A stretch of DNA of 64,000 nucleotides from DSYU01 sp963827605. Lineage in GTDB: Bacteria > Chloroflexota > Anaerolineae > Anaerolineales > Anaerolineaceae. Shown here in pieces: positions 35,746-44,782 of this stretch. The stretch spans positions 434,001 through 498,000 of the forward strand of contig CAWHBK010000004.1 in the NCBI GenBank assembly GCA_963827605.1, in the 5' to 3' direction. Under the pieces are notes generated by a model. It did not search any database. It had not been told where the DNA came from and saw only the letters and a list, made by a program, of their open reading frames with translations. Each line of letters begins with the position of its first letter. Position 1 is the first letter of the stretch. The position numbers and the translations under genes were made by a program.

Positions 35746-36665
35746 TAGCTGCCCATTTCGGCGGCGGCGCGCAGATAATAGGCCCAATAGCCTTTGTGCG
35801 CCCCGTAGCGGGCGGCGATACGGTCGAGCGCTTCTTCATCCAGCCCGCTGCCGTAGCGCCGTTTGGCGGCCTCCAGCAGGTTGGGCTCGTTGGTTCCCAG
35901 CCCTTCCATGCGCCCCAACCCGCGGATGAGGATGAAGGCCGCCGACCAGGGTCCAATCCCGCGGATATTGAGCAGCCAGGCTTTGACTTCCGCGTAATCG
36001 CCAGCGCGCAGGAAGGCTTCATCCACGCCGGCGAATGCCTGGGCGACTGCCTTGAGATATTCAACCTTACGCTGGTTCTTGCCCAGGATCGGGAAAATGT
36101 CGCTTTCATTCGCAGACAGCAGCGGTGCAGGCTCGGGAAAGCCCGTATATTCCGCCTCATTCCAGGTCAGCCGGCAGCCGTAGTGTTCCATCAGCGCAAT
36201 CCGCATCTTGCGCGCCTCGGCGAGCGGTACGCGCTGCGAGATGACCGCCCAGCACGCATTCTCAAACGGGGTGGGAAATTTCACCTGGTGAAAACCGTAC
36301 AACGCCAGGGCCAGCGGGGCGAAGGATGGGTCGTCGCGCGCCAGGGCGTATAAAGGGCGCAGATCATCATCCAGGCTGAGATAGAAGGAGAGCCGGTCGA
36401 TCAGCGTGGCGCGGGCTTCCGGGGGAATGGGCCGCGCAGCATAGAGGGTGTATTCCAGCCGCGGTTCTTCCGCGCTGCCAGTGGAGCGGATATAGAACAG
36501 GTACGGTTGGCCGTCAAAACAGAAAGCTTTGGTCAGGCTGAGATCGGCCAGGGTTTGCTCGCCGGCGGTGATGGGAAAACCGCGCAGAAAGGCCAGCGAT
36601 TTGGCAAAGTCAAAGGGCGGCGTGGGGGTCAGCCCGCCCGCTTCGGTAAAAAGGTTGTCAGGCAT
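35745..36665 (-). CDS. AlkA-like DNA glycosylase (HhH-GPD family)
   Basis: The start MPDNLFTEAG at 36665 is preferred; the upstream extension lies in repeat DNA. The 306-residue protein carries an AlkA-type N-terminal domain (SFYLSLDDDLRPLYALARDDPSF) and a helix-hairpin-helix (LLNIRGIGPWSAAFILIRGLG). Members excise alkylated purines such as 3-methyladenine. In AlkA the catalytic aspartate lies soon after the hairpin; here the aligned segment GRMEGLGTNEPNL appears to offer a glutamate instead. It is the first gene of a probable two-gene unit with the MFS transporter. Confidence 0.82.
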   Translation of the reverse strand: MPDNLFTEAGGLTPTPPFDFAKSLAFLRGFPITAGEQTLADLSLTKAFCFDGQPYLFYIRSTGSAEEPRLEYTLYAARPIPPEARATLIDRLSFYLSLDDDLRPLYALARDDPSFAPLALALYGFHQVKFPTPFENACWAVISQRVPLAEARKMRIALMEHYGCRLTWNEAEYTGFPEPAPLLSANESDIFPILGKNQRKVEYLKAVAQAFAGVDEAFLRAGDYAEVKAWLLNIRGIGPWSAAFILIRGLGRMEGLGTNEPNLLEAAKRRYGSGLDEEALDRIAARYGAHKGYWAYYLRAAAEMGS

Positions 36666-36869
36666 GCTATTAAGTATACAGAATCCGCGGATGGGATGGA
36701 AACGGGTGCAGAAGGAAAAGAGAGGAAGTGCTCTCGTTCCCATGTGCTCTCGTTCCCACGCTCCGCGTCCTGTGGGAGTCTGCGGTCGGGTGACAGGACG
36801 CGGAGGCGCGACAGTAGTCGCGTCCAAGAGGGGTTCCCACGGGGACCGTGGGAACCAGAAAACGCCAAG
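36666..36869. repeat. Repeat-rich gap between alkA-like and cutC genes
   Basis: Contains a direct repeat GTGCTCTCGTTCCCA twice (about 36729-36761), a GGCGCGACAGTAGTCGCGTCC hairpin (36807-36827) and a GTTCCCACG/CGTGGGAAC hairpin (36833-36853). No gene. Confidence 0.6.
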
Positions 36870-37664
36870 TTACTGGCGGGGAATTTTCCCCGCCTCGACC
36901 ACGGCGCGAACACGTTCCGCGGTGGTTACCTTGCGAGTGTATTCGGCGGGAGTGTAGGCTTTGCCCATGTGACATTCCAGGCTGCGGTAGGTCATGGGGC
37001 TGGCGAGCGGCTCGCGGGCCGAGAAATGCACTTCGCTGACCCCGGTAGCGGACAGCAGCGCGGGCAGGTTTTCGGCAGTGATGCCGCCTCCAGCCATGAT
37101 GGCCACGTGTCCGGGCGATCTCCGGACATAGCCGGACGAACGCCGGGCGAGATCGGCGGATTGGCGCACGAGGCGAGCGATGCACGCAGCGCCTTCCAGG
37201 GCAGTCGCTTTGCGCCCGGAGGTGAGCACGCGCGCCACGCCCAGACCGGCCAGCGTTTCGAGCGCCTCGTCCGAGTCGCGGCACAGGTCGATGGCGCGGT
37301 GGAAGGTGACCGGGAGCGGTTGGGCCAGATCAACCAGCGCTGCGGTGCGGGCCGCGTCCACGCGGCCGTCCGGGAGCAGCAGTCCAAGCACCACGCCGTC
37401 CGCGCCGGCCTCTCTGGCTGCCAAAATATCCTCGCGCATGACGGCGAATTCGAGCGGGGTGTAGCAAAAATCGCCGCCGCGCGGGCGGATGATAACGTTC
37501 AGGGCGATGGAAACGTTCCGGCGCGCCAGGCGGAGCATGCCCAGGCTGGGGGTGGTGCCGCCTTCCACCAGGTTATCGCATAGTTCAACACGCTGCGCCC
37601 CGCCCTGCTGGGCGGCGAGCGCGCCTTCTACCGAGTCAATGCAGATTTCAAATGTAAGGGTCAT
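36870..37664 (-). CDS. cutC: Copper homeostasis protein CutC
   Basis: This 264-residue TIM-barrel protein matches CutC across its length: FEICIDSVEGALAAQQGGAQRVELCDNLVEGGTTPS, IRPRGGDFCYTPLEF, FHRAIDLCRD, RVLTSGRKATALEGA, IMAGGGITAENL and SEVHFSARE. CutC is linked to copper handling, but its biochemical role is debated. It appears monocistronic, with the repeat-rich gap downstream and about 280 bases of non-coding DNA upstream. Confidence 0.92.
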   Translation of the reverse strand: MTLTFEICIDSVEGALAAQQGGAQRVELCDNLVEGGTTPSLGMLRLARRNVSIALNVIIRPRGGDFCYTPLEFAVMREDILAAREAGADGVVLGLLLPDGRVDAARTAALVDLAQPLPVTFHRAIDLCRDSDEALETLAGLGVARVLTSGRKATALEGAACIARLVRQSADLARRSSGYVRRSPGHVAIMAGGGITAENLPALLSATGVSEVHFSAREPLASPMTYRSLECHMGKAYTPAEYTRKVTTAERVRAVVEAGKIPRQ

Positions 37665-37898
37665 GGGAGATCGTTTTCAGTAGACAGTTTACAGTTTTCA
37701 GATGTCGGTTGAGCGTTGGTTAAGGAACAGGATAATGAGAGGTGGAGGAATTATACAGGGAAAGCGTGATGCGTATGACCCCGGACAAGGCGAGGCACGG
37801 AGGCACTTACGTGATAAAAGGGGGACAACAAACGGGTGGTTGTGTGGTTGGTAGATGGTTCAGCAGGTGCGCAGCGAAAATTTGCCGGCCGAAATAAA

Positions 37899-37926
37899 AA
37901 AACCTGCCCGGTGAGGGACAGGTTTT
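37899..37926 (-). terminator. Intrinsic terminator of the cold shock gene
   Basis: On the minus strand, AAAACCTG-CCC pairs with GGG-CAGGTTTT and is followed by a run of seven T and TATTT. It lies 20 bases after the csp stop codon. Confidence 0.85.
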
Positions 37927-37946
37927 CTGGTTGATTGGTTTATCGA

Positions 37947-38156
37947 TTATGCGGGGACGACGTTGGCTGCCTGCAAGCCCTTGGGGCCTTTCTCGATGGA
38001 GAATTCAACTTTCTGGCCTTCCGTGAGGGTGCGATAGCCGGTGCCGGCGATAGCCGAGAAGTGTACAAACACGTCGGGGCCATTTTCCTGAGCAAGGAAA
38101 CCGTAACCTTTTTCACCGTTGAACCATTTAACCGTACCGATGATACGCTCAGACAT
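37947..38156 (-). CDS. Cold shock protein (CspA family)
   Basis: A 69-residue single cold-shock domain with RNP1 KGYGFL (in EKGYGFLAQE) and RNP2 VFVHFSAI, so it binds single-stranded RNA or DNA and acts as an RNA chaperone. The ATG follows a strong AGGAGG. A 17-base-spaced promoter about 150 bases upstream gives a long leader, as in cold-inducible csp genes, although this alone does not prove cold regulation. Confidence 0.95.
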   Translation of the reverse strand: MSERIIGTVKWFNGEKGYGFLAQENGPDVFVHFSAIAGTGYRTLTEGQKVEFSIEKGPKGLQAANVVPA

Positions 38157-38309
38157 ACTATTTGCCTCCTTAGGGCATTGCCTTGCGGCAGTTAAAGATT
38201 TGGTGATGCTGTGTGTTCATCGGGTCGTTTAAATAGGAACGGCCCCTGGACGATAACCTTGAGCCGTTGTATTGCTTCCAACGAGAACTACCGCATCCTT
38301 CGAGAACGC

Positions 38310-38338
38310 ATTTTATCAGGATATTTGTTCAGTGTCAA
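38310..38338 (-). promoter_or_regulatory. Sigma-70-type promoter of the csp gene
   Basis: TTGACA (38333-38338, minus strand), 17-base spacer, TAAAAT (38310-38315). The predicted transcript starts near 38303, leaving a leader of about 145 bases before the csp ATG. Confidence 0.75.
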
Positions 38339-38363
38339 GGTATATTGATCTAAATTGACGAGG

Positions 38364-39419
38364 CTAGCTTCTCTCCTTAGCCAGTAGAACCTCTTTGCGG
38401 GAGATGCCCCAGCGGTAACCGCCCAGGCCTCCGTCGCTGCGCACCACGCGGTGACAGGGGATGACCAGCGCGGCGGGATTGGTGGCGCAGGCGCGGGCCA
38501 CGGCGCGCACGGCGCTCGGCCGGCCGATGGCTTGCGCCACCTGGGCGTAGGTGCGCGTCTGGCCGTAGGGGATGCGGCGCAGCTCGCTCCACACGCGCTG
38601 CTGGAAGGCGGTACCCAGCACGTCCAGGGGCAGGTCCAGGCCGGGGCGGATGCCGGTGAGATGCTCGCGCAGGGCGGCGGCCCATTCCACCAGGGAGGCG
38701 CCATTGGACTGGATGCATTCGGCGGCGGGGAATTCGGCGCCGAGGGCGGAGAGCAGGCCGGTGTCGGTATCGCCCATGAGCACGGAACAGATGCCCTTCT
38801 CGGTAGCGGCCACGAGCAGGCGGCCCAGCGGGCTGTCGGTGATTGTATAGGTGATGCGCATGTCTTTTCCTCCTGCGCGGTAAGCGGTAGGGGTCATGCC
38901 CAGGAAAGCGGGCGCGGATTCGTACAGCCGGCTGCTGTCGTTATAACCGGCGGCGTACATGGCCGTGGTGACGTCCGGGGCGGCGCGCACCTGCTCGCGA
39001 AAGCGGCGCGCGCGGTGGGCGGCGGCATACTGGCGCGGGGTCAGCCCGGTGGCGGTTTTGAAGGTGCGCTGCAAATGGAAGGGGCTGACCCCCAGCTGGC
39101 TGCCCAGCTCGTTCAGGCTGAGGGGCGCCGGGGCGGTTTCGATCAGGCGGCGAGCGCGGTGGATCAGCTCCACCGCCGGGTCTTCCGCCTGGCGGGGCAG
39201 GCAGCGCCGGCAGGCGCGGAACCCGGCTTCCTCGGCGGCCGCCCAGGTGGGGAAGAAAACCACCTGGGCGCGCCCGGGGCGGCGGGAGGGGCAGTTGGGA
39301 CGGCAGTACACGCCGGTCGAGCGGACGGCGTAGAAAAAGACGCCGTTATAATTTGCATCCCGCGACAGGACGGCCTGCCAGCAGGTATCTTCATCAGGGA
39401 AGTGCAGTTTCTCGTTCAT
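38364..39419 (-). CDS. ada: Ada: bifunctional DNA alkylation regulator and O6-methylguanine methyltransferase
   Basis: This 351-residue protein has the full Ada order. The N-terminal phosphotriester-repair domain has zinc-binding cysteines (GVYCRPNCPSRRP, RACRRCLP). An AraC-type HTH follows (SLNELGSQLGVSPFHLQRTFKTATGLTPRQY). The C-terminal methyltransferase has the acceptor cysteine in VIPCHRVV. It repairs O6-methylguanine and methylphosphotriesters and, when methylated, activates alkylation-response genes. The alkA-like gene is about 2 kb away but is not in the same transcript. Confidence 0.95.
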   Translation of the reverse strand: MNEKLHFPDEDTCWQAVLSRDANYNGVFFYAVRSTGVYCRPNCPSRRPGRAQVVFFPTWAAAEEAGFRACRRCLPRQAEDPAVELIHRARRLIETAPAPLSLNELGSQLGVSPFHLQRTFKTATGLTPRQYAAAHRARRFREQVRAAPDVTTAMYAAGYNDSSRLYESAPAFLGMTPTAYRAGGKDMRITYTITDSPLGRLLVAATEKGICSVLMGDTDTGLLSALGAEFPAAECIQSNGASLVEWAAALREHLTGIRPGLDLPLDVLGTAFQQRVWSELRRIPYGQTRTYAQVAQAIGRPSAVRAVARACATNPAALVIPCHRVVRSDGGLGGYRWGISRKEVLLAKERS

Positions 39420-39469
39420 GGCGTAGATGATACCGGGAAAAATGCGCTCTGGCTATCTGAATCTTGCGG

Positions 39470-40024
39470 TCAAAGTTCCTCACCTGCTTCTTCTTCGCCG
39501 GGCGCTTCTTTGACCAGCGCGCGGCGGGACAGGAGGTCGCGGAAGCGGCTTTCTTCGCCGGGGCGGGTGAAGGCCGATTTGGGCAGGATGATGTATTTAT
39601 TGCCCACCCCATAGTCGAGGATGAAAACGCGCCCGTTCTCCTCCACGCGGCGGATCTGGTTCCACTTGAGGTGCAGCCCGCCGGTCTTGCCCGTGACCAG
39701 CAGGCGCAGCGATTTTTCGCTGAAGTGCAGCGTCAGCGGCAGGCGCCAGAAGCGGTTGATGGCAAAGTCCATCCAGGGGGTGAAGAAGATGAGCACCAGC
39801 AGGGTAGCGAAGTAGGCAATGGCAATTTGCAGCACCAGGCCCCAGGAAGCATACGGGCCGGGCGGGAATACGCGGGGCAATACCAGCGGGGCGATCAGGA
39901 TCAACATGCTGGCCAGCCAGATGATCAGAATGACCTTGAGCTGGTTGGAGCGCAAGAAGCGCATGCGCTGCGCGGAGATCACATCCGGGCGGGTGTAGCG
40001 GAATTCGAGGCGGGTTTCGGACAT
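39470..40024 (-). CDS. YcxB-like membrane protein
   Basis: Start ATG 40024 (MSETRLEFRYTRPDV) gives a 184-residue protein. Two membrane segments (VILIIWLASMLILIAPLVL and LVLQIAIAYFATLLVLIFF) are followed by a PH-like beta region (LTLHFSEKSLRLLV, WNQIRRVEENGRVFILDYG, KYIILPKSAF), the layout of YcxB-like proteins. The C-terminus is acidic. Function unknown. The longer ORF upstream of this start is antisense to the next gene and is not used. Confidence 0.75.
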   Translation of the reverse strand: MSETRLEFRYTRPDVISAQRMRFLRSNQLKVILIIWLASMLILIAPLVLPRVFPPGPYASWGLVLQIAIAYFATLLVLIFFTPWMDFAINRFWRLPLTLHFSEKSLRLLVTGKTGGLHLKWNQIRRVEENGRVFILDYGVGNKYIILPKSAFTRPGEESRFRDLLSRRALVKEAPGEEEAGEEL

Positions 40025-40104
40025 AGGAATGATTAAACCGCAAAGCGGATTAGAAAGCAAAGGAAAAGAAGAAGAGGTTTTAGTTTTTATATTCGAAACT
40101 ATTA

Positions 40105-40113
40105 TGATATAAT
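40105..40113 (+). promoter_or_regulatory. Extended -10 promoter of the PEP-synthase-like gene
   Basis: TGATATAAT matches an extended -10 (TGnTATAAT). The -35 region is poor. The transcript would begin close to the ATG at 40119, so translation may instead start at the in-frame ATG at 40149 or 40176. Confidence 0.5.
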
Positions 40114-40118
40114 GAACT

Positions 40119-42743
40119 ATGTCGGCATTAATAAATACTTTTTTTATGATGGCTGTTTTGGAGTTGAAATACCCTATGGGAAAAAAACCTGAAGGCGCAA
40201 GCACCGAAACGTTGTTCGTCGCCCCGCTCGCCTGCCTTACGCGGACGGACCTGGAACGAGCCGGAGGCAAGGGCGCGAATCTGGGCGAGCTGGTGCGGGC
40301 CGGGTTCCCGGTGCCGGGCGGGTTTGTGGTCACGACGGCGGCGTACGACCAATTCGTGGCGCAGAATGGGCTGCACGCAGCCCTGGCGCGGGCCTTGCAG
40401 GGGGAGATCCCCAGCGCGGCGGCCATCCAGGCGGCCTTTGAAGCCGCCGCGGTACCGCCGGAAGTGGAACAGGATCTCCTGGCGGCGTACCGGCGGATGG
40501 GGCCAGGGCCGGTGGCAGTCCGGTCAAGCGCCACCGCCGAGGATTTGCCAGGGGCGGCCTTTGCCGGGCAGCAGGACACCTTCCTGAACATCGTCGGCGA
40601 GGCGGCGCTGCTGGAGGCCGTACGCAGCTGCTGGGCTTCGCTGTGGAACGAGCGGGCAATTGCCTACCGTACCCGCCAGCGCGTGGACCAGGCCGGGGTA
40701 AAACTGGCCGTGGTGGTGCAGCACATGGCGAAAGCCGAAGCGGCGGGGGTGCTGTTCACCGCCAACCCGGTCACCGGCGCGCGGGACGAGATCCTGATCG
40801 ACGCCAACCCCGGCCTGGGCGAGGCGGTGGTATCCGGACTGGTCACGCCGGACCACTTCGTGTTGCGGCGCGGGGGTTGGGGATGGCGAGTCAGCCAGCG
40901 GCAGGCGGGGAAACACGAGCTGATGATCCAGGCCGTAGAAGGCGGCGGCACCCAACACATCACCGGCCCAGCGGTGGACGAGCTCCCGGCGCTGCCAGAG
41001 CACGCCCTACGCCGGCTGGCGCGGCTGGGGGCGGCCATCCAGCGCCACTTTGGCGGCCCGCAAGACGTTGAATGGGCCTGGGCGGAAGGCCAGCCGTTCA
41101 TCTTGCAGGCGCGTCCGATGACGGCGCTGCCCGACCCGCCGCCGCATGCCAGCCTGCCGGAGCGCCTGTTGGCCAACAACTTTATCGAGATGCTGCCGGT
41201 GCGGCCCTACCCGCTGGACCTGGATACCTGGCTCCCGGCCCTGGGCAGTGCCGTGGAACCGATGTTTGGGCTGCTGGGGTTGGATTGGCGATTGATCGAG
41301 TTGTTCGATGTTGAAGATGGGGTCGTGCTGCGTTACAAAGCCAGGCTGCCGCGCCCGACCTGGAAAACGCTGCTGGCCCCGCTGCGCCTGATCCCGCGCA
41401 TCCTGCGCTATCATCCGCTGCGCTGGCGTTCGGATGCGCTGCTGGCCGAAATGATAACGCGCGCCCGCGAACTGGAGGCGCGTGATGTACGGACGCTCGC
41501 CTGGGATGCGCTTCTGGCGATGCTGGACGAGGCCAAAGAGATTGCGCTCCTCGCGGCCGGCGAAGTGCGCACGCGCTACTTTCCGCGCGCGGCCTTCTCC
41601 GCCGTCCGGCTGCGCCTCCTGCTCATGCTGCTCGGGCGGTCCGGCCAGTTTGGCACGCTGCTTTCCGGGGCGGAGAACAAAACCCTGGAGATGAACCGGG
41701 CGCTCGAGGGATTGGCCGCGAAAGTCCGTGCGGACCCCGACCTGGCGCGCGTGGTGGCTGTCCAACCCGCCGAAACGCTGTGGGCGGCGCTGGAAGGGTT
41801 TTCGGCAGGCAGGACCTTCCTGGCAGACCTGCGCGGTTTTCTGGACGCGTATGGTCACCGCGAAACGGTGATCAGCACGGCGCTGGAGCCAAGCTGGAAA
41901 GATGCGCCGGCTGTGGCGCTGGGAATTATCAAGGGCTTTCGCCGCGTATCCGCCCCAGGCTCCGGCCGGGCCGCCGGCCTGGCAAACCGCGCGGGATGAA
42001 ATTCTGCGCCGCGGTCTGCTCCGCTTTGCGCCGCTGCGATCCGCTTTTCTGGAAACCCTTGAGGAAGCGCGCACCTTACTCCAGATGCGCGAGGATACCC
42101 ATTTTTACGCGACCCTGGCCCTGCCGGTGTTCCGGCGCACGCTGCTCGAACTGGGCCGGCGGCTGGCGGCGAGTGGCGCGCTGGACTACGCGGAGGATGT
42201 TTTTCACCTGCGGCTGGCTGAGCTGGAACAGGCGGGCGAGCAGGTCCCGCTCCCGGCAGCGCTGGCGGCGGAACTGCGCGCCGTGGCAGCGCGGCGCAAA
42301 GCCAAACGCGCCCGCCTGAACAATACGCCGCTGTTCGACCCGCGCCTCTTCTCCACCGACTGACTGCGAACAGCCCGCAGGACGGCGACGCGCTGCTGCG
42401 CGGGACGGCGGGCAGCCCGGGTACGGCGCAAGGACCGGTGTGCATCGTGATGAGCAGCGCCGCGTTCGACAAACTGGCCCCCGGCGATGTGCTGGTTGCG
42501 CCGTATACCAACCCGGCCTGGACGCCGCTCTTCCAGCGCGCCGCGGCAGTGGTGGTGGATACCGGCAGCCTGGCATCCCACGCAGCCATTGTGGCGCGCG
42601 AGTATGGCATACCCGCGGTGATGGCGACGATAACGGGCACGCGCACGCTGGAAGACGGGGATTGGGTGCAGGTGGATGGCAGCCGGGGAACCGTCCGGCG
42701 CGCCGCGCCGCCCGCGCCCGCCGGAAAGGAAGGCAAGGCATGA
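40119..42743 (+). CDS. Rifampicin phosphotransferase-like / PEP synthase-family protein (two frameshifts)
   Basis: The N-terminal ATP-grasp domain is clear: AGGKGANLGELVRAGFPVPGGF, VRSSATAEDLPGAAFAGQQDTF, FTANPVTGARDEILID, EWAWAEGQPFILQARPMT. A helical middle follows. The C-terminal swivelling His domain has GSLASHAAIVAREYGIPAVM, with the phospho-accepting histidine. A +1 shift near 41932 and a -1 shift near 42358 split the gene; the joined length of about 870 residues matches rifampicin phosphotransferase (Rph), which uses ATP to inactivate rifamycins. Its stop overlaps the start of a MarR regulator. It could also be a PEP-synthase relative of other function. Confidence 0.78.
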
Positions 42744-43255
42744 CAGAAGAAACACGCTCCGAAATGAACGGACCCGGGCGCGCGCAGCTAGCCAACGCGG
42801 TTTTGCAGACATACCTGGAACTCGGCGATGTTATCCGGCTGGCGGCCCTGCCCAACTGGATCACCGCCGAGCTAAATATCTCCCAATTGAAAGCCATCGT
42901 TCTGCTGGAGCAGCGCGGCGCATTAACCGTCAGCGAACTGGCCGCCCTGCTGGGCGCCGGGAAACCCGCGGCAAGCATCCTCGTCCAGCAGCTGGTGGAA
43001 CAGGGATTCGCGGGCCGCACGGAAGACACGCGCGACCGGCGGCGGACCTTTGTGCGCCTGACCGAACGCGGGAAAGGGCTGCTGGCCAGCCGGAGAGAAC
43101 AGACCCGCATCTACCTGTTACGCTGGCTGGGCGAAATGGACGAGGGGGATATGGAATGTTTGCGCCGCGGGTTGGTGGCGCTGGTGCGAATCGCGGAGAA
43201 GGAGAAGGAGAAAGAGGGGATTGAAGCGCCCCCTAACCCATCCATCGAAGGGTAG
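42740..43255 (+). CDS. MarR-family transcription regulator
   Basis: The ATG overlaps the stop of the PEP-synthase-like gene (ATGA). The 171-residue protein has a winged helix (NISQLKAIVLLEQRGALTVSELAALLGAGKPAASILVQQLVEQGFAGRTEDTRDRRRTFVRLTERG), including the DxRxxR wing of MarR proteins. MarR regulators usually repress their own operon and release on ligand binding. It probably controls the coupled upstream gene. A GCGCTGCG/CGCAGCGC hairpin at 43298-43317 follows. Confidence 0.9.
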   Translation: MTEETRSEMNGPGRAQLANAVLQTYLELGDVIRLAALPNWITAELNISQLKAIVLLEQRGALTVSELAALLGAGKPAASILVQQLVEQGFAGRTEDTRDRRRTFVRLTERGKGLLASRREQTRIYLLRWLGEMDEGDMECLRRGLVALVRIAEKEKEKEGIEAPPNPSIEG

Positions 43256-43297
43256 GGACGCCGCGGGACTTTCAGGCGCCTATAACGTATTAGCCCC

Positions 43298-43317
43298 GCG
43301 CTGCGTACTCGCAGCGC
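43298..43317. terminator. GC-rich hairpin between convergent genes
   Basis: GCGCTGCG and CGCAGCGC flank TACT, in the gap after the MarR gene. No T-tract is visible. Confidence 0.4.
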
Positions 43318-43372
43318 CTGCGCCCTCGGTGCAGGCCAACACCATGGTCATCCAACGAGGCAGTGGTAATGA

Positions 43373-44323
43373 TCAGCGCCTGAGGATACGGGACAGCATG
43401 GTATCCACATCCAGGAGAGGCGTGCGGAGGAGTGAGCGGGTGAAAACCACATCTAAGGCGATGTTGTAGCGCTCCGGGGTACCGGGCGGAAGGTAATGCG
43501 CCGGCTGGACAAGCAATTCGGGGAAACCCAGATTGCGCGCGACGCGCTGCGCAAAATCATAATCAGTGACCGGCTCGCAGCCAGCCAGGTGCAGAATGCG
43601 TTGCAGCGGGCCGCGGGTTTCAAAATCTGGCCGGGCAATCTCCACAAGCGCATCCGCCAAACTATCGAGCAGAGTGGGAGAGATGGTGCGGTCGATGAAA
43701 CGGGACAGCGTCTCGCCGGAGCGCAGCTGGTCGATGGTCGCTTGCAGGCGCCGGTTGAGGCGTCCCCAGGCATCCATTCCATCCACGTGTGAAGTACGCG
43801 CGACGATGGTTTCCGGCCATTCGTTCAAGGCAATCTCCTCCCCGGCGCGGCGACCCAGGCCATAATAGCGGTAGCGGTCGAAGCGCACCTCGGGGTCTGG
43901 CAGGTCGGTTTCTTTGTACGGGCCGGCTGTTCCGCTGAATATACTATTGGTGGAAACGTAGATCAGGCGGGTTGGAACGCTGCTACCATGCAGTGCCGCG
44001 ATGATAGAGCGTACTCCTTCGGCCGATACGCGCATGTGTTCCGCTTCGCTAATGCACTCAAGCTGCGCGGGGGCATACGAAACCGCGCTGTAGATCAGCG
44101 CGCGCGGCGGGTGGGCTGCCAGGCAGCTGACCAGAGCAGCAGGATCGGTAATATCCAGGCGCAGCGCGGGGATAGCGGGTGGGGCCGGGCGGTTCAGGTA
44201 GGTGCAGACCACATTAAGCCCTGCGGATTGGGCCGCCTGGGCCGTCCGCCCGCCCACAAAGCCGGAGCCGCCAATGATAAGAAGATCGATGGGGTTGGAG
44301 GAATTTGTCAATTCGTCATCCAT
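43373..44323 (-). CDS. RmlD-like NAD(P)-dependent sugar-nucleotide reductase
   Basis: This 316-residue extended SDR begins (after a short lead) with DLLIIGGSGFVGGRTAQAA and has LDITDPAALVSCLAAHPPRALIYSAVSYAP, IYVSTNSIFSG and YRYYGLGRRAGEEIAL (YxxxK), the order of dTDP-4-dehydrorhamnose reductase. No rmlABC genes are near, so the substrate may differ. It is monocistronic and convergent with the MarR gene. Confidence 0.82.
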   Translation of the reverse strand: MDDELTNSSNPIDLLIIGGSGFVGGRTAQAAQSAGLNVVCTYLNRPAPPAIPALRLDITDPAALVSCLAAHPPRALIYSAVSYAPAQLECISEAEHMRVSAEGVRSIIAALHGSSVPTRLIYVSTNSIFSGTAGPYKETDLPDPEVRFDRYRYYGLGRRAGEEIALNEWPETIVARTSHVDGMDAWGRLNRRLQATIDQLRSGETLSRFIDRTISPTLLDSLADALVEIARPDFETRGPLQRILHLAGCEPVTDYDFAQRVARNLGFPELLVQPAHYLPPGTPERYNIALDVVFTRSLLRTPLLDVDTMLSRILRR

Positions 44324-44368
44324 GATTCGTCAATCGGTGAAAGCGTGGAAATGGATGGAGAGAAGTCA

Positions 44369-44782
44369 TTATAACCGCTCACGCAGTGCGGTCATATCCT
44401 GCTCGGTGAGGATCTGAGCAGGGTCGATGGCGACCGGGCCAATGAGGCGCAGGCGCAGGGGACGGCTGGTCAGCCATTCCAGGCCGGGCGGCATGCTGCT
44501 GCGCGGATGGGGGAATATGTCGCGCGGGCCAAGCGCCTCGTCAATGCAGTAGAGCAGGCCGGGCAGCGTGCCGTTGTGGCGCAGGCGGGGAATACCGCTG
44601 GCGAGACGATCCGCATCGTCTTCCAGCGCGACGATGTGCGGTTTGTGCGAAAAGACGCGCGCCAGGGCCTCATCCTGCGTAATGGTCGAGCCGAGCCGGA
44701 GGGCCTTGATCCGGTAGGGCGAGCCGTGGTACCAGGGTTGGTTAAAGTCCCAGGCGGCAAGCGGGTCAGGAATGGGCATCAC
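44369..44782 (-). CDS. Unknown 137-residue protein with a YHGSP motif
   Basis: Starts MMPIPDPLAAWDFNQPWYHGSPYRIKALRLGSTI-like and holds VFSHKPHIVALEDD and PGLLYCIDEALGPRDIFPHP. The WYHGSP followed by a GSTIT segment recalls NAD-binding regions of small ADP-ribosyltransferase-like folds, but I cannot support catalysis. Its start overlaps the end of the zinc-ribbon gene, so the pair is coupled. Expression starts at GTG 44782 or the next ATG. Confidence 0.5.
   Translation of the reverse strand: MMPIPDPLAAWDFNQPWYHGSPYRIKALRLGSTITQDEALARVFSHKPHIVALEDDADRLASGIPRLRHNGTLPGLLYCIDEALGPRDIFPHPRSSMPPGLEWLTSRPLRLRLIGPVAIDPAQILTEQDMTALRERL

Noticed and set aside
38451..39614. 387-residue plus-strand ORF over ada
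   Set aside because: Antisense shadow of ada; no motifs.
41007..42074. 355-residue minus-strand ORF opposite the PEP-synthase-like gene
   Set aside because: Antisense shadow; the plus strand carries clear ATP-grasp and His-domain motifs.
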